From Lindgomyces ingoldianus (taxonomy: Eukaryota; Ascomycota; Dothideomycetes; Pleosporales; Lindgomycetaceae): 64,000 nucleotides of DNA. Where the stretch lies: positions 4,553 to 68,552 of the forward strand of contig NW_022985217.1 in assembly GCF_010093535.1 (NCBI RefSeq), given 5' to 3'. Below the pieces are notes generated by a model. It had not been told where the DNA came from. It ran no database searches and saw only the letters and a program-made list of their open reading frames with translations. The stretch's first letter is position 1; every line of letters starts with the position of its first letter. Positions 23,011-33,460 of the stretch are shown here, piece after piece. A program made the translations under genes and the position numbers.

Positions 23011-24207
23011 ATGACCGACTGCGGCGACTTTGTAAACTCTGACGACGAAGAAGATGTCCAGGACCTCGAGGAGAATGCTGAACCGCTTTCACTGTACTTT
23101 CGGTAGCCATTCTACTATCCGATCTGCATTGGAAACGTCCTGGCTTAGAGATATCGCATCGAGCATAAACTCGGCCACGGCGGCTTCTCTACCGTCTGGA
23201 TGGCCCATGACATTGTAAAAAAGAAGGTCTTTGCCCTCAAGATCACTACTCTTGCCAGAGATGCGGTAGACCGTGAAAGTACTATGCATAACGAAATCCG
23301 CCAGCGCTTCTGAGACACGTCTAAGCTTCTCCCGTCTTGCGAAGCCTTCTCGCTTCCTAGTCCCAACGGTCACCACAGAGTCCTGGTGTTTCCCCTGCGA
23401 GGCCCTAGTCTTCACTCCTGCTTCGCCAGCATGTCCATGGCCAATCGAATGTCCGCGGCGAAGCAGGTGCTACAGACTTTGAAATCCCTGCACGACGCCA
23501 ACATCGTCCATCAAGGTCCGTTTATAACTGCACCCTCCCTCCCTTATCTCCTTTGCGCTTACAATCTATATATAGATCTGAACGACAGAAACATTATGTG
23601 CGGCATCGCCCCCCTTGACACCTATGACGTCAAGATGAAATACCAGTACCTCGGCCGGCCTAAAAAGATCCCCCTGCAAACTCCGGCAGGGATGCAGGGA
23701 GAGCTCGTTAGGCCCATAGTAGTCCCCCCTAGCTTACTCACTAATTTATTCTATCTCAGGGATTTTGGCCTAGCAATGAATGCGGGCACTTTAATAAACT
23801 ACAAGCTACAATCGCCTAGCGCCTGGTGTGCCCCGGAACGGCTTCATAACACAGACCTAAGTGCTGCCAGCGACATGTGGAGCTACATGTGTGTTTTCAC
23901 AGAGCTCTACCTTGGCACACTTCCCTGGTCCATCTACGATGATGCGCTGCCCAGCATAGTCAAAGTTATCGGTCCACTACCCCAAACTTGGTCCGGCTAT
24001 TACCACTAACCCACCAGAACTGACGCTTCATGGTACGATCCGAGAAAGCAGCCTGAATCCACTCTTGAAACAATAATTGCACACGCCCGCCCTGACGTCA
24101 GTTCGACCGAGCGTGCTCACGTACTGTTCTTTATGCTAAAAGGATTCTCTTATAATCCTCAGCACCGCATGACTGCTGTGCAACTTTTGGACAATGCTTC
24201 ATTTTGA
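23011..24207 (+). pseudogene. SRPK-like serine/threonine protein kinase, inactivated
   Basis: One reading frame covers the whole kinase: an acidic start, PICIGNVLA-RYRIEHKLGHGGFSTVWMAHD (glycine loop), VFALKI (catalytic Lys), SLHDANIVHQ-DLNDRNIMCG (catalytic loop, with Asp-Leu-Asn-Asp-Arg-Asn as in a fungal SRPK-like group), RDFGLAMNAG (DFG), CAPERL and DMWSYMCVFTELYLG. A 60-nt intron at 23516-23575 (GTCCGT...ATATAG) splits the HQ-DLND block. Four in-frame stops occur at 23104, 23146, 23311 and 24007. They lie inside conserved blocks and cannot be removed by splicing, and each is one C-to-T or G-to-A change from a sense codon. The C-terminal lobe continues past the last stop to a natural-looking TGA at 24205. 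A copy of repeat R begins about 40 bp downstream. Confidence 0.85.
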
Positions 24208-24246
24208 GTCGTCATGGAATTATATTGTGCCTAATACTCTATTGGA

Positions 24247-24625
24247 GGTACCAATCTGCGTGGCAACCTTGCAAGAATTTGCGCTCCACAGCAGACACAA
24301 GGCTGATGATGACTTCCCAGCATCTTAGTGAGGGTTTGATGCTCGGATAAGTCCCTGTTATCAGTAATTAGAGTGGTAAGAGCTTAATAGTGGTTCTGTA
24401 AGGAGGGAAATCTATTACGCTATGAAAGAAGGCTCTCTACAAATTAGGCGCAAAAGCGAGGATGCGAACATAATTTTTAGGTGGGAGGGGTCCTAGATGT
24501 TTAGCAATAGCCACAGTACACGACTTGTATAGAACCATTGCAGATACCGACTTGTGCACGGAGTGTGAGTTGCTTAAAGTCAAAGTACCCCTCATATTTC
24601 TCAGCACGCAGGGATGGACGTTAGT
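24247..24625 (+). repeat. dispersed repeat R, copy 2 (distal half)
   Basis: From caaccttgcaagaatttgcg to the cctcatatttctcagcac block this parallels 3450-3790 and 32977-33241 in the same orientation. The proximal half of R is absent. Its left edge lies just past the end of the kinase pseudogene. Confidence 0.75.
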
Positions 24626-25579
24626 AATTGGCTTTTTCAAGGCTTCTAAGAACGGCGAATCGATCCAGGATCGTGAATGCTCAACTAACAAGACCTCAGC
24701 GGCAGCCACGTGAAACAGCGATATCCCAGAGGATGCGCCAGATGTCGAGGTGAGTGAGGTGCAAGGGCCTGTGCATGAGACAGCTACAGCTAGCGACTGC
24801 ACTAATCAAACACTGCCAACGAGGTCGCTATAGTCGGGTATGTAGACCAGACTTATGGGCCTTTAGATCAAATGAATCCATCAGAGTGTGCACAAGGTAT
24901 GGGCCTTGACGAACTGTAAGGCATTGGCTGACAAGCGACACTAGATAACTCAATTCTCCTTGACAATGACGAAACCACTGATCAGCTATTCAACGAATTG
25001 TACACCTATGCGACCGACACGGAAGGTGAGGGGGATGAGTCGTCGGTCCAACCTCTGGGTAGGTCCGTCTAGCATTGAGGAAGATGAATATCGCTATGAT
25101 GATGGCGATGATGGTGACTATGACATTGACGATTATAGTGACTATTGGATTCACCTGCATCACGTACACAACAGAGAACGGCAGTATGAGGAAGAGGGAT
25201 GTTGAGAACGAGACATTTGTCTTGATCTCACTAAAGTAGATTCTTAATATAACAATACAATTTTCCCTTGACTTTTTAGCCAATATAGTAAATTATTGTA
25301 CAATCGAACTAGTCAAGTGTGTCGAACGTGTCTCACGCGATACTATACCCTATGACCCCTACTCAGCTCATGCGAGAAAGTGTGACTTAGAAGGCATCTA
25401 AAAAGGCCTAATCTTAGCCTAAAAGAACTCAACCCTGCGTAAAAGAGCTATCTAACGTCCTTGTGCTGCTTGATTCTCTAAAGCTTCAACTGCTTTATAA
25501 GGCGATTAAAAGCCCTTATATTGCTAGAAGTAGTTCTATCCTAAGTTTAGCAAAGTACTAAATAATTAAGAGAGCTATA
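24626..25579. other. degenerate sequence, no gene supported
   Basis: A short Asp/Tyr-rich frame (24960-25205) derives from GAT/GAC low-complexity DNA. Stops interrupt every longer reading. It may be a decayed protein gene, but I recognise no domain. The part right of about 25220 becomes AT-rich. Confidence 0.45.
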
Positions 25580-25869
25580 TGTAACAATTCTCACGAATCG
25601 TTCCATCTCGGGTCGCTCGGATCCTATCCGAAGGGTCCCCGTATCGGCCCTGACCATGACTCGACCCTGTCCCCCGCAGTTACCCCTATTCACCCAAGTA
25701 TTTAGTCGCACCTCTCCCCTTAGCTAGCTAGGTAGTTTTCTGATATCCTTCGTACAAGGCCTATAGGTGTTAATGGAAATTCCCAGGTTCTGAGTCCCCA
25801 CGCACTCCCATATGCCTCTGAGTGGATTCCCACCGCATTCAGACCCATTGTCTTGCCTGTGCCGTTACA
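25580..25869 (+). mobile_element. solo LTR of gypsy family A
   Basis: This 290-bp element begins TGTAAC, ends GTTACA and is flanked by perfect 5-bp duplications (ctata at 25575-25579 and 25870-25874). It matches both LTRs of element A (290 bp each) in the same orientation and is far less RIP-mutated, so it may be close to the family consensus. Confidence 0.93.
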
Positions 25870-25965
25870 CTATAGTTAAAAGCTTTTAAAAAACAGTAGA
25901 ACCTTTAGCTTAGTTAGAGTAGATTATTTACTTGTTTAGACTGTTTACTTTTAAGATATGTTAGC

Positions 25966-26680
25966 TAACGTCCCCCCCTGCGTGGCGGAAAACCTACTGT
26001 GTTGGAAAATAAAACAAGTACTTTAACTTTAAGAGACTATAACTCTGCGCACAGGTTAGGCTTTACTAAAATTATATTTAATTAATGTACTGTAGCTATT
26101 TTAAAAGACCTAGGGCGCCTCTTACATATAAATTCTATTTATATTATTACCTTAACGCCTAATTTATAGAGAGCCTTGTTCTATAGCGTAATAGAGTTCC
26201 TTCCCTATAGCACTACTATTAAGCTCTTGCTACTCTATAGTACTTATAAACAGTCTTATTAAGCCTTAGAACCTTACTATAATGCTAAGAAGTTATTATT
26301 AGCCTTACGTCTACTATCGCGCACAGATTTATATAAGGCCGCTACCCTAGTCAGTACTTCTAATCAAACTAACTACTAATTTCAGCTAGTGTAAAACAAC
26401 CCCGCACCTACATAATTATCGCGGTGTAATTTATTTGTGAAAGTTAAGCCTGTGGCTGTGCAGAGTCTTGGCGGGCGGGCTAACCTTAGCCTCGCAGCCT
26501 TGCCGTCCCCACTCAACCTTGGCCATGCCTCCGGTCAACCAACTCAACTCTCTGAAAACACCTACAGAATTCGCCACCTCACAAGGGTGTAGCCGGTGCG
26601 GTTCGGCCATCCTCCCTGTAGTGGTGGCGAGCTGAAGTATCTTATGCGTCAATTGTCTGCTTGTAAGTACCGCTAATTAT
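25966..26680 (-). repeat. repeat R, left inverted arm
   Basis: The reverse complement of this arm matches 31952-33241 once the insertion at 32285-32976 is set aside. The inner end is nearly identical over about 300 bp: gtatcttatgcgtcaattg at about 26637 pairs with its complement at about 31976-31994. The outer part is AT-enriched. With the right arm it brackets the tandem array and the HET gene. Confidence 0.85.
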
Positions 26681-27068
26681 ACCACTTCTGAACAAGCCCT
26701 ATTAATAAACCTATGAAATGATTTGCTTCAAAAGTCGCTTAACCTGATTGGTTTGCGGCACCATCAAGAAGGCAACAGTGGGACCGACACATTTAGGTAC
26801 ACTACCCCGCATTTGAAACTACAACTCAGAAGCATCCTTTCACTACAATAGACACCCACCTACCTCCACAATCATCTACAACGTATCCTTTTCATTTGTA
26901 GCTACACTTCTATTGGTTCTAGTAAGTAAAGACATGGAAAATAAGTGGTCATTTACGGTAGGCCAGTCGTTGTTGCTAAGATTATCTAACCTTAGTTAAC
27001 AATATAATTAGAGGGTAAGTATTTGCCGCAAGATAATTAATATTGTACTAAGATACGATTTTTTAGGA
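26681..27068. other. spacer between the R arm and the tandem array
   Basis: This is unique-looking sequence with no open frame of note. It may contain regulatory sequence for the downstream HET gene. Confidence 0.4.
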
Positions 27069-29748
27069 AGTAAGTCAACCTGTGCATATTCACATGCAAG
27101 GCTGCTGCTAATGCTGGTGTGTCTGGTGGTGTAGGACGTAAGTTGACCTGCGAACACTAAGATGCGAAGCTGCTGCTAATGCTGGTGTGTCTGGTGGTGT
27201 AGCCTGTGAGTTGACCTGCGAACACTAAGATGCAAGGCTACTAATGCTAGCGTGTCTGGTGGTGTAGGACGCAAGTTAACCTGCGAACACTAAGATGCAA
27301 GGCTGCTGCTAATGATGGTGTGTCTGGTGGTGTAGGACGTAAGTTAACCTGCTAACACTAAGATGCGAGGCTGCTGCTAATGCTGGTGTGTCTGGTGGTG
27401 TAGCCTGTGAGTTGACCTGCGAACACTGAGATGCAAGGCTGCTGCTAATGCTAGTGTGTCTGGTGGTGTAGTACGTAAGTTGACCTGTGAACACTGAGAT
27501 GTGAGGCTGCTGCTAATGCTGGTGTGTCTGGTGGTGTAGTTTGTAAGTTGACCTGCGAACACTAAGATGTAAACTGCTGCTAATGCTAGTGTGTCTGGTG
27601 GTGTAGGACGTAAGTTGACCTGCGAACACTAAGATCCAAGGCTGCTGCTAATACTGGTGTGTCTGGTGGTGTAGAACGTAAGTTAACCTGCGAACACTGA
27701 TATACAAGGCTGCTGCTAATGCTGGTGTCTGGTGATTTAGCCTGTGGGTTGACCTGCGAACACTGAGATGCGAGGCTGCTGCTAATGCTGGTGTGTCTGG
27801 TGGTGTAGTTTGTAAGTTAACCTGCTAACACTAAGATGCAAGNNNNNNNNNNNNNNNNNNNNNNNNNNNNNNNNNNNNNNNNNNNNNNNNNNNNNNNNNN
27901 NNNNNNNNNNNNNNNNNNNNNNNNNNNNNNNNNNNNNNNNNNNNNNNNNNNNNNNNNNNNNNNNNNNNNNNNNNNNNNNNNNNNNNNNNNNNNNNNNNNN
28001 NNNNNNNNNNNNNNNNNNNNNNNNNNNNNNNNNNNNNNNNNNNNNNNNNNNNNNNNNNNNNNNNNNNNNNNNNNNNNNNNNNNNNNNNNNNNNNNNNNNN
28101 NNNNNNNNNNNNNNNNNNNNNNNNNNNNNNNNNNNNNNNNNNNNNNNNNNNNNNNNNNNNNNNNNNNNNNNNNNNNNNNNNNNNNNNNNNNNNNNNNNNN
28201 NNNNNNNNNNNNNNNNNNNNNNNNNNNNNNNNNNNNNNNNNNNNNNNNNNNNNNNNNNNNNNNNNNNNNNNNNNNNNNNNNNNNNNNNNNNNNNNNNNNN
28301 NNNNNNNNNNNNNNNNNNNNNNNNNNNNNNNNNNNNNNNNNNNNNNNNNNNNNNNNNNNNNNNNNNNNNNNNNNNNNNNNNNNNNNNNNNNNNNNNNNNN
28401 NNNNNNNNNNNNNNNNNNNNNNNNNNNNNNNNNNNNNNNNNNNNNNNNNNNNNNNNNNNNNNNNNNNNNNNNNNNNNNNNNNNNNNNNNNNNNNNNNNNN
28501 NNNNNNNNNNNNNNNNNNNNNNNNNNNNNNNNNNNNNNNNNNNNNNNNNNNNNNNNNNNNNNNNNNNNNNNNNNNNNNNNNNNNNNNNNNNNNNNNNNNN
28601 NNNNNNNNNNNNNNNNNNNNNNNNNNNNNNNNNNNNNNNNNNNNNNNNNNNNNTAAGTTGACTTGCGAACACTAAGATGCGAGGCTGCTGCTAATGCTGG
28701 TGTTTCTGGTGGTGTAGGACGTAAGTTGACCTGCGAACACTGAGATGCGAAGCTGCTGCTAATGTTGGTGTGTCTGGTGGTGTAGGACGTAAGTTGACCT
28801 GCGAACACTAAGCTTAATGCAAAGCTGCTGCTAATGCTGGTGTCTGGTGGTGAAGCCTGTGAGTTGACCTGCGAACACTAAGATGTGAGGCTGCTACTAA
28901 TGCTGGTGTGTCTGGTGGTGTAGCTTGTAAGTTAACCTGCGAACACTAAGATGCAAGGCTGCTGCTAATTCTAGTGTGTCTGGTGGTGTAGTTTGTAAGT
29001 TAACCTGCGAACACTGAGATAAGAGACTGCTGCTAATGCTGGTGTGTCTGGTGGTGTAGGGCGTAAGTTGACATGCGAACACTAAGATGCGAGACTGCTG
29101 CTAATGCTAGTGTGTCTGGTGGTGTAGCCTGTAAGTTGACTTGTGAACACTAAGATGTGAGGCTGGTGCTAATGCTAGTGTGTCTGGTGGTGTAGCTTGT
29201 AAGTTAACCTGCGAACACTAAGATGCAAAGTTGCTGCTAATGCTGTTGTGTCTGGTGGTGTAGGGCGTAAGTTGACCTGCGAACACTGAGATGTGAGGCT
29301 GCTGCTAATGCTGGTGTGTCTGGTGGTGCAGGGCGTAAGTTTACCTGCGAACACTGACAAAGCTGCTGCTAATGCTGGTGTCTCTGGTGGTGTAGCACGT
29401 AAGTTGACCTGCGAACACTGAGATGCGAGGCTGCTACTAATGCTGTTGTGCCTGGTGGTGTAGGATGTAAGTTAACCTGCAAACACTAAGATGTGAGGCT
29501 GCTGCTAATGCTGGCGTGTCTGGTGGTGTAGGATGTAAGTTGACCTACGAACACTAAGATGCAAGGCTGCTGCTAATGCTGTTGTGTCTGATGTAGTTCG
29601 TAAGTTGACCTGCGAACACTGAGATACGAGGCTGCTGCTAATGCTAGTGTGTCTGGTGGTGTAGGGCGTGAGTTGACCTGCGAACACTGAGATGCGAGGC
29701 TGCTGCTAATGCTGGTGTGTCTGGTGGTGTAGCAGGTAAGTTGACCTC
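27069..29748 (+). repeat. 68-bp-period minisatellite with intron-like units
   Basis: About 27 visible units of roughly 68 bp are arranged head to tail, and the array is split by an assembly gap. Each unit starts gtaagttgacctgcgaacac, has ctgctgctaatgctggtg in the middle and ends tctggtggtgtag plus 2-3 variable bases. Single-base changes and a few small deletions separate units. The period is not a multiple of three, so open frames across it last only two or three units and are not genes. Each unit contains a consensus donor (GTAAGT), a branch-like CTAAT and a terminal TAG. The array ends about 80 bp before the first ATG of the HET gene. Confidence 0.95.
27843..28653. other. assembly gap (811 N)
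   Basis: A run of N lies inside the tandem array. Both edges are array sequence, so the gap almost certainly hides more units; the true number is unknown. Confidence 0.99.
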
Positions 29749-29826
29749 CGGATTACTCCTTTATGTGAACGCTAGGGTTGATAATAATTTGAAAGTAGTA
29801 CAACAATTGGTTTCTCAACTTCGACA

Positions 29827-31761
29827 ATGTCTTTGCACACAACCTTCTCTCAGGTCTACCATTACGTCCGCTACCTGCTACGGTTTACTCTTGTCCCTGC
29901 TGCAGCGCGATTGTGGATGAAGCTCATACACATGCTACTTACAACGCTAGTCTTTCTGATATACATACTTCTGCAGAAAGCTGTTCGATCTGCAAATTGC
30001 TCCTCCAAGCATTTCAGCACTGCCGCAATGATGATGACGGAAATATCGTTACAAAGCGAACACGGTTGGCACTTAGAGCAGAAGCAGGAGGCCCGCGTCT
30101 TCTGCGGTTTTGTACAGACCCACGTCAGTGCCCACGACCCCTCTTATACACTGGACAGAAACAATACTTATTGCATATCCTTGTCACAGAATACGCTGTT
30201 CATACTGAGTCTAGCGCCCCAATTGGCCTCCCAATCCTACCTGAACCTGATAGCCCTGCACGATTTTCACTGCTCCGCGCATGGCTTCGTTGGTGTGACG
30301 AGTCCCACGGTTGTAACGAGTACCAAGGTGAATCCAAGAGAACACTGCCGACGAGAGTCCTCTACGTTGGTGATCTAAAGGATTCAGGTTATGCTTCAGA
30401 TTTTGTGCGTCTGGTTTGTGCCTCGGAAACAAGCAGGCAAGAATACGTCGCATTGTCTCACTGCTGGGGCAACCTCCCAGTCGAAAAGAAGAAAGCGCAT
30501 TGTACAACCCAGGATAATATTGGCCAACGGTTGGAAGGATTCAGTCTCTCTGAACTACCGAAGACTTTCCAAGACGCTGTTAAAGTGACCCGAGAAATTG
30601 GCGTTCTATATCTCTGGATCGACTCACTCTGCATCATCCAATACGGGGATAACGGTGAGGACTGGAAATGTGAATCTGGCCAAATGGAACGCGTCTTTTC
30701 GCACGCTTACTGCACAATCGCTGCAACTGCGGCTGTTGACTCCAACGCAGGGTTCCTTAGGCGGGGCGTGAACCCTGGGTATGTCCATGTTCAAGATGCC
30801 TCAGGCAAGCAATTCTACATCAGCGCTGATATAGATGATTTCGACAATGATGTAGGCAAGGCTCAGCTTAACACGCGAGCATGGGTATTGCAAGAGGGGG
30901 TTTTAGCACGACGAACTATCCACTTCAGCGCCAATCAGATGTACTGGGAATGTGGGGAAGGGGTTTACTGCGAAAACCTTACTAGGCTGGAAAGGTACGA
31001 GCTCTACAACACCTGAGTTGAAACTCTCCTGACTAGGCATTTTCCTCCTAAGCCCCTATAGGGATAAGTACTTCATGCTCGATCCAGACTTCCCGAGCCG
31101 GCTCCTTAATTCAGGCATTCGACGTATCCTAAACTGCATCTCCTTTATTTTCCAGGATTACTCGAAGCGGAACCTTACAGTCTCGACTGACAGATGTATT
31201 GCCATATCTGGACTGGAGGATCGTATCGCAGGCGCCTTAAAGTGTCAAAGCAGATATGGCATCTTACAGAAGTACCTTCACAGGAACCTCCTCTGGCAGG
31301 CATCTAACGACAAGATGAAGGAGATTGTGTACGACCATCATGTGCCATCTTGGTCATGGATGGCATATAGTGGAGGCATTCAGTTCATGGACATCCCCTT
31401 GGGCAAAGTTGATTGGATTGATCACCTCTGGTTCGATGAGGAGTGCGAATGCGACCATGCCATAATCTCCAACCTATGGACATTTCAGAACTGTACGATG
31501 GGACTCTATGAGGCACAGTATGCAGTCTTGGATTCTGATGGAGCGAAAAGAGGGTGGATACAGTATGACGGTAAGGGCGGTAAAGATCTTCACAAAGAAC
31601 AATGTGTTGTTGTAGGAAGGAAGAGCAATAGAGATATTGAGGAGTACTATGTACTAGTCGTCAGGCCGACTAGTGTGGATGGCGAGTACAGGAGGGCTGG
31701 TGTTGGGTTGATTCAGAGTGACTGCGTGGTGGTACAGAGGATCAACATACGAGTCGTGTAA
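29827..31761 (+). CDS. HET-domain protein (heterokaryon-incompatibility type), 5' end disrupted
   Basis: HET domains (PF06985) drive allorecognition and regulated cell death in filamentous ascomycetes. The main frame reads YSCPCCSAIVDEAHTHATYN and SAESCSICKLLLQAF (a Cys-pair N-terminal region). The HET core follows: YVALSHCWGN, LPKTFQDAVKVTREIGVLYLW, IDSLCIIQ, DWKCESGQMERVFSHAYCTIAATAA, then NTRAWVLQEGVLARRTIHFS. An intron at 30995-31052 (58 nt, GTACGA...CCTAAG) joins TRLES to PYRDKYFMLDPDF, and the tail ends RINIRVV. The ATG at 29827 is in a different frame from the core, and no canonical intron reconciles them. Two small shifts would, so the gene may be a recent pseudogene, carry assembly errors, or start elsewhere. 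The gene sits between inverted R arms, just downstream of the tandem array. Confidence 0.82.
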
Positions 31762-31951
31762 CGTACGAGTCGTGTGAACGACGTTTACGTATATACTTCA
31801 CTTCGTCTACCTGTATAGCGTTTGACTGTGGAAAAGCTCACCGTAAAGGCTGCTGCGCTAAAACAAATCTTAAAAGGTCTGCCAAAGGCTTGGGCGATGA
31901 TTTATTGACCCACATCCTCCTTACACGAAACGGGTTTAGTGGCAACATAAT

Positions 31952-33241
31952 TAGCGGTACTTGCAAGCAGACAATTGACGCATAAGATACTTCAGCTCGC
32001 CACCACTACAGTGAGGATGGCCGAACCGCACCGGCTACACCCTTGTGAGGTGGCGAATTCTGTAGGTGTCTTCAGAGAGTTAAGTTGGTTGACCGGAGGC
32101 ATTGGCAAAGGTTAAGTGGGGACCGCAAGGCTGCGGGGCTAAGGTCGGTTCGCCCGCCAAGCTTCCGCACAGCCACAAGTCTAACAGCCACTGTAAGTAA
32201 ATTACACCACGATGATTATGTAGGTACCAGGTTGTTTTGCACTAGCTAGGATTAGTAATTGCTTTAATTAGGAGTACTAACTAGTGTAAGACCGAGATGG
32301 CGCTTACGTGTAAGGACGGAGCTCTGTACCACTACGCCAATACAACCAAAAAGGTGCGAATAATCAACCAACGTTAATTATTGCGTACAGAATAGTATAT
32401 ATACCCGTCGCACGTAAGCACCATCTCGGCCTTACATTATCCCCCTTCTTAGCAGACGCATGTCCCAGGCGTCACATGACCTACCCGCAGCTCAGAGGCG
32501 CCTATGCGCATGTCTCGGTTACCGGCCAGAGGCTGACCACCTGCGGCCCAGAGGCGCGGGATAAACACGACGCAACGCTCAGTGGCCCACGCCAGCTAAG
32601 CTATATACACTAGACCTCCCAGCAGCAACAACGTGGCGCCAGAAGAGGCCGCCTCACGTTTCAGTCTAAAAACTGGCAAAGCTGTCTAAGGTGTGGGTTA
32701 AACGCGCGACTGTCCTTGTTGTTAGTTAATTATTATGTAAGGACAGAGCTCTGTACCACTACGCTAATACAACTAAAAAGGTGCGAATAATTAACTAACG
32801 TTAATTATTGTGTACAGAATAGTATATATACCTGTCGCACGTAAGCACCATCTCGGCCTTACATTACGTGCGACGGGTATATATACTATTCTGTACGCAG
32901 AATTAACTGTTAACTAGTTGATTATTCGCACCTTTTTAGTTGTATTGGCGCAGTGGTACAGAGCTCCGTCCTTACAACTAGGGGTAGCAATCTTGCATAA
33001 ATTTGCGCGCGATAGAAGGCACAAGGCTAATAATAACTTACTAGCATTAGAGTAGAGTTCTAATAGTTAAATAAGACCCTTTTACAAGAATTTAGAGTAG
33101 TAAGAGAAAGTCTAATACGATACAGAAGAAAACTCTTTGCAAATTAAGCCTAAAGGTGACAATGCAAACGTAATTTAGAAGTAGAAGGTATCCTAAATAT
33201 TTAAAATTCACTATAGTATACAACTTGTAAAGAAATATAGC
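31952..33241 (+). repeat. repeat R, right arm (interrupted)
   Basis: The inner part (31952-32284) mirrors the left arm closely. The outer part (32977-33241) continues the repeat but is strongly AT-shifted. A 692-bp insertion at 32285-32976 separates them; the empty site is seen at about 3447-3456 in copy 1 (caactagggt). The outer end is cut by a reversed LTR fragment at 33242. Confidence 0.85.
32285..32976. mobile_element. composite MITE/TRIM-like insertion with 5-bp target duplication
   Basis: The insertion begins TGTAAG, ends CTTACA and is flanked by actag on both sides (32280-32284 and 32977-32981). Inside are three copies of a unit of about 130 bp: two direct (about 32309-32436 and 32737-32866) and one inverted (to 32976). 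The first unit has its own 24-bp inverted ends (ccgagatggcgcttacg and cgtaagcaccatctcgg). The unit core resembles the MITE at 691-850. Between the direct copies lie about 300 GC-rich bases including tggcgccagaag, which looks like a tRNA primer-binding motif but is not next to a repeat end. It could be nested MITEs or a TRIM-type retroelement. It has no coding capacity. Confidence 0.75.
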
Positions 33242-33460
33242 TGTAACAGCACAGGCAAGACAATAGGTCTAAATGCGGTATAAATCCACTTAGAGGCATA
33301 TAGAAGTGTGTAGAGACTTAGAAACCTAGGAATGCTATTAACACCTATAGGTCTTGTACAAAAGAATATTAGAAAACTACTAGGCTAGCTATAGAGGAGA
33401 AGTACAACTAAATACGTAGAGGGATAGAGGCATAGCAAAGGCTAAGGCAGGTTAAAGCAG
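33242..33460 (-). mobile_element. reversed, truncated LTR of family A
   Basis: It starts TGTAACAGCACAGGCAAGAC and follows the reverse complement of the family A LTR through the caccta-taggtcttgtac block, then fades near 33430-33460. It is AT-shifted by RIP. Confidence 0.75.

Noticed and set aside
27782..28808. Long frames spanning the gap
   Set aside because: They exist only because N is translated as unknown residues.
27069..29748. CRISPR array or protein-coding repeat
   Set aside because: Units are contiguous with no unique spacers, the genome is fungal, and a 68-bp period cannot hold one reading frame.
25966..33241. Giant Starship-type element or a TIR transposon with its own transposase
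   Set aside because: No tyrosine recombinase (DUF3435) or DDE transposase frame is visible between the R arms.
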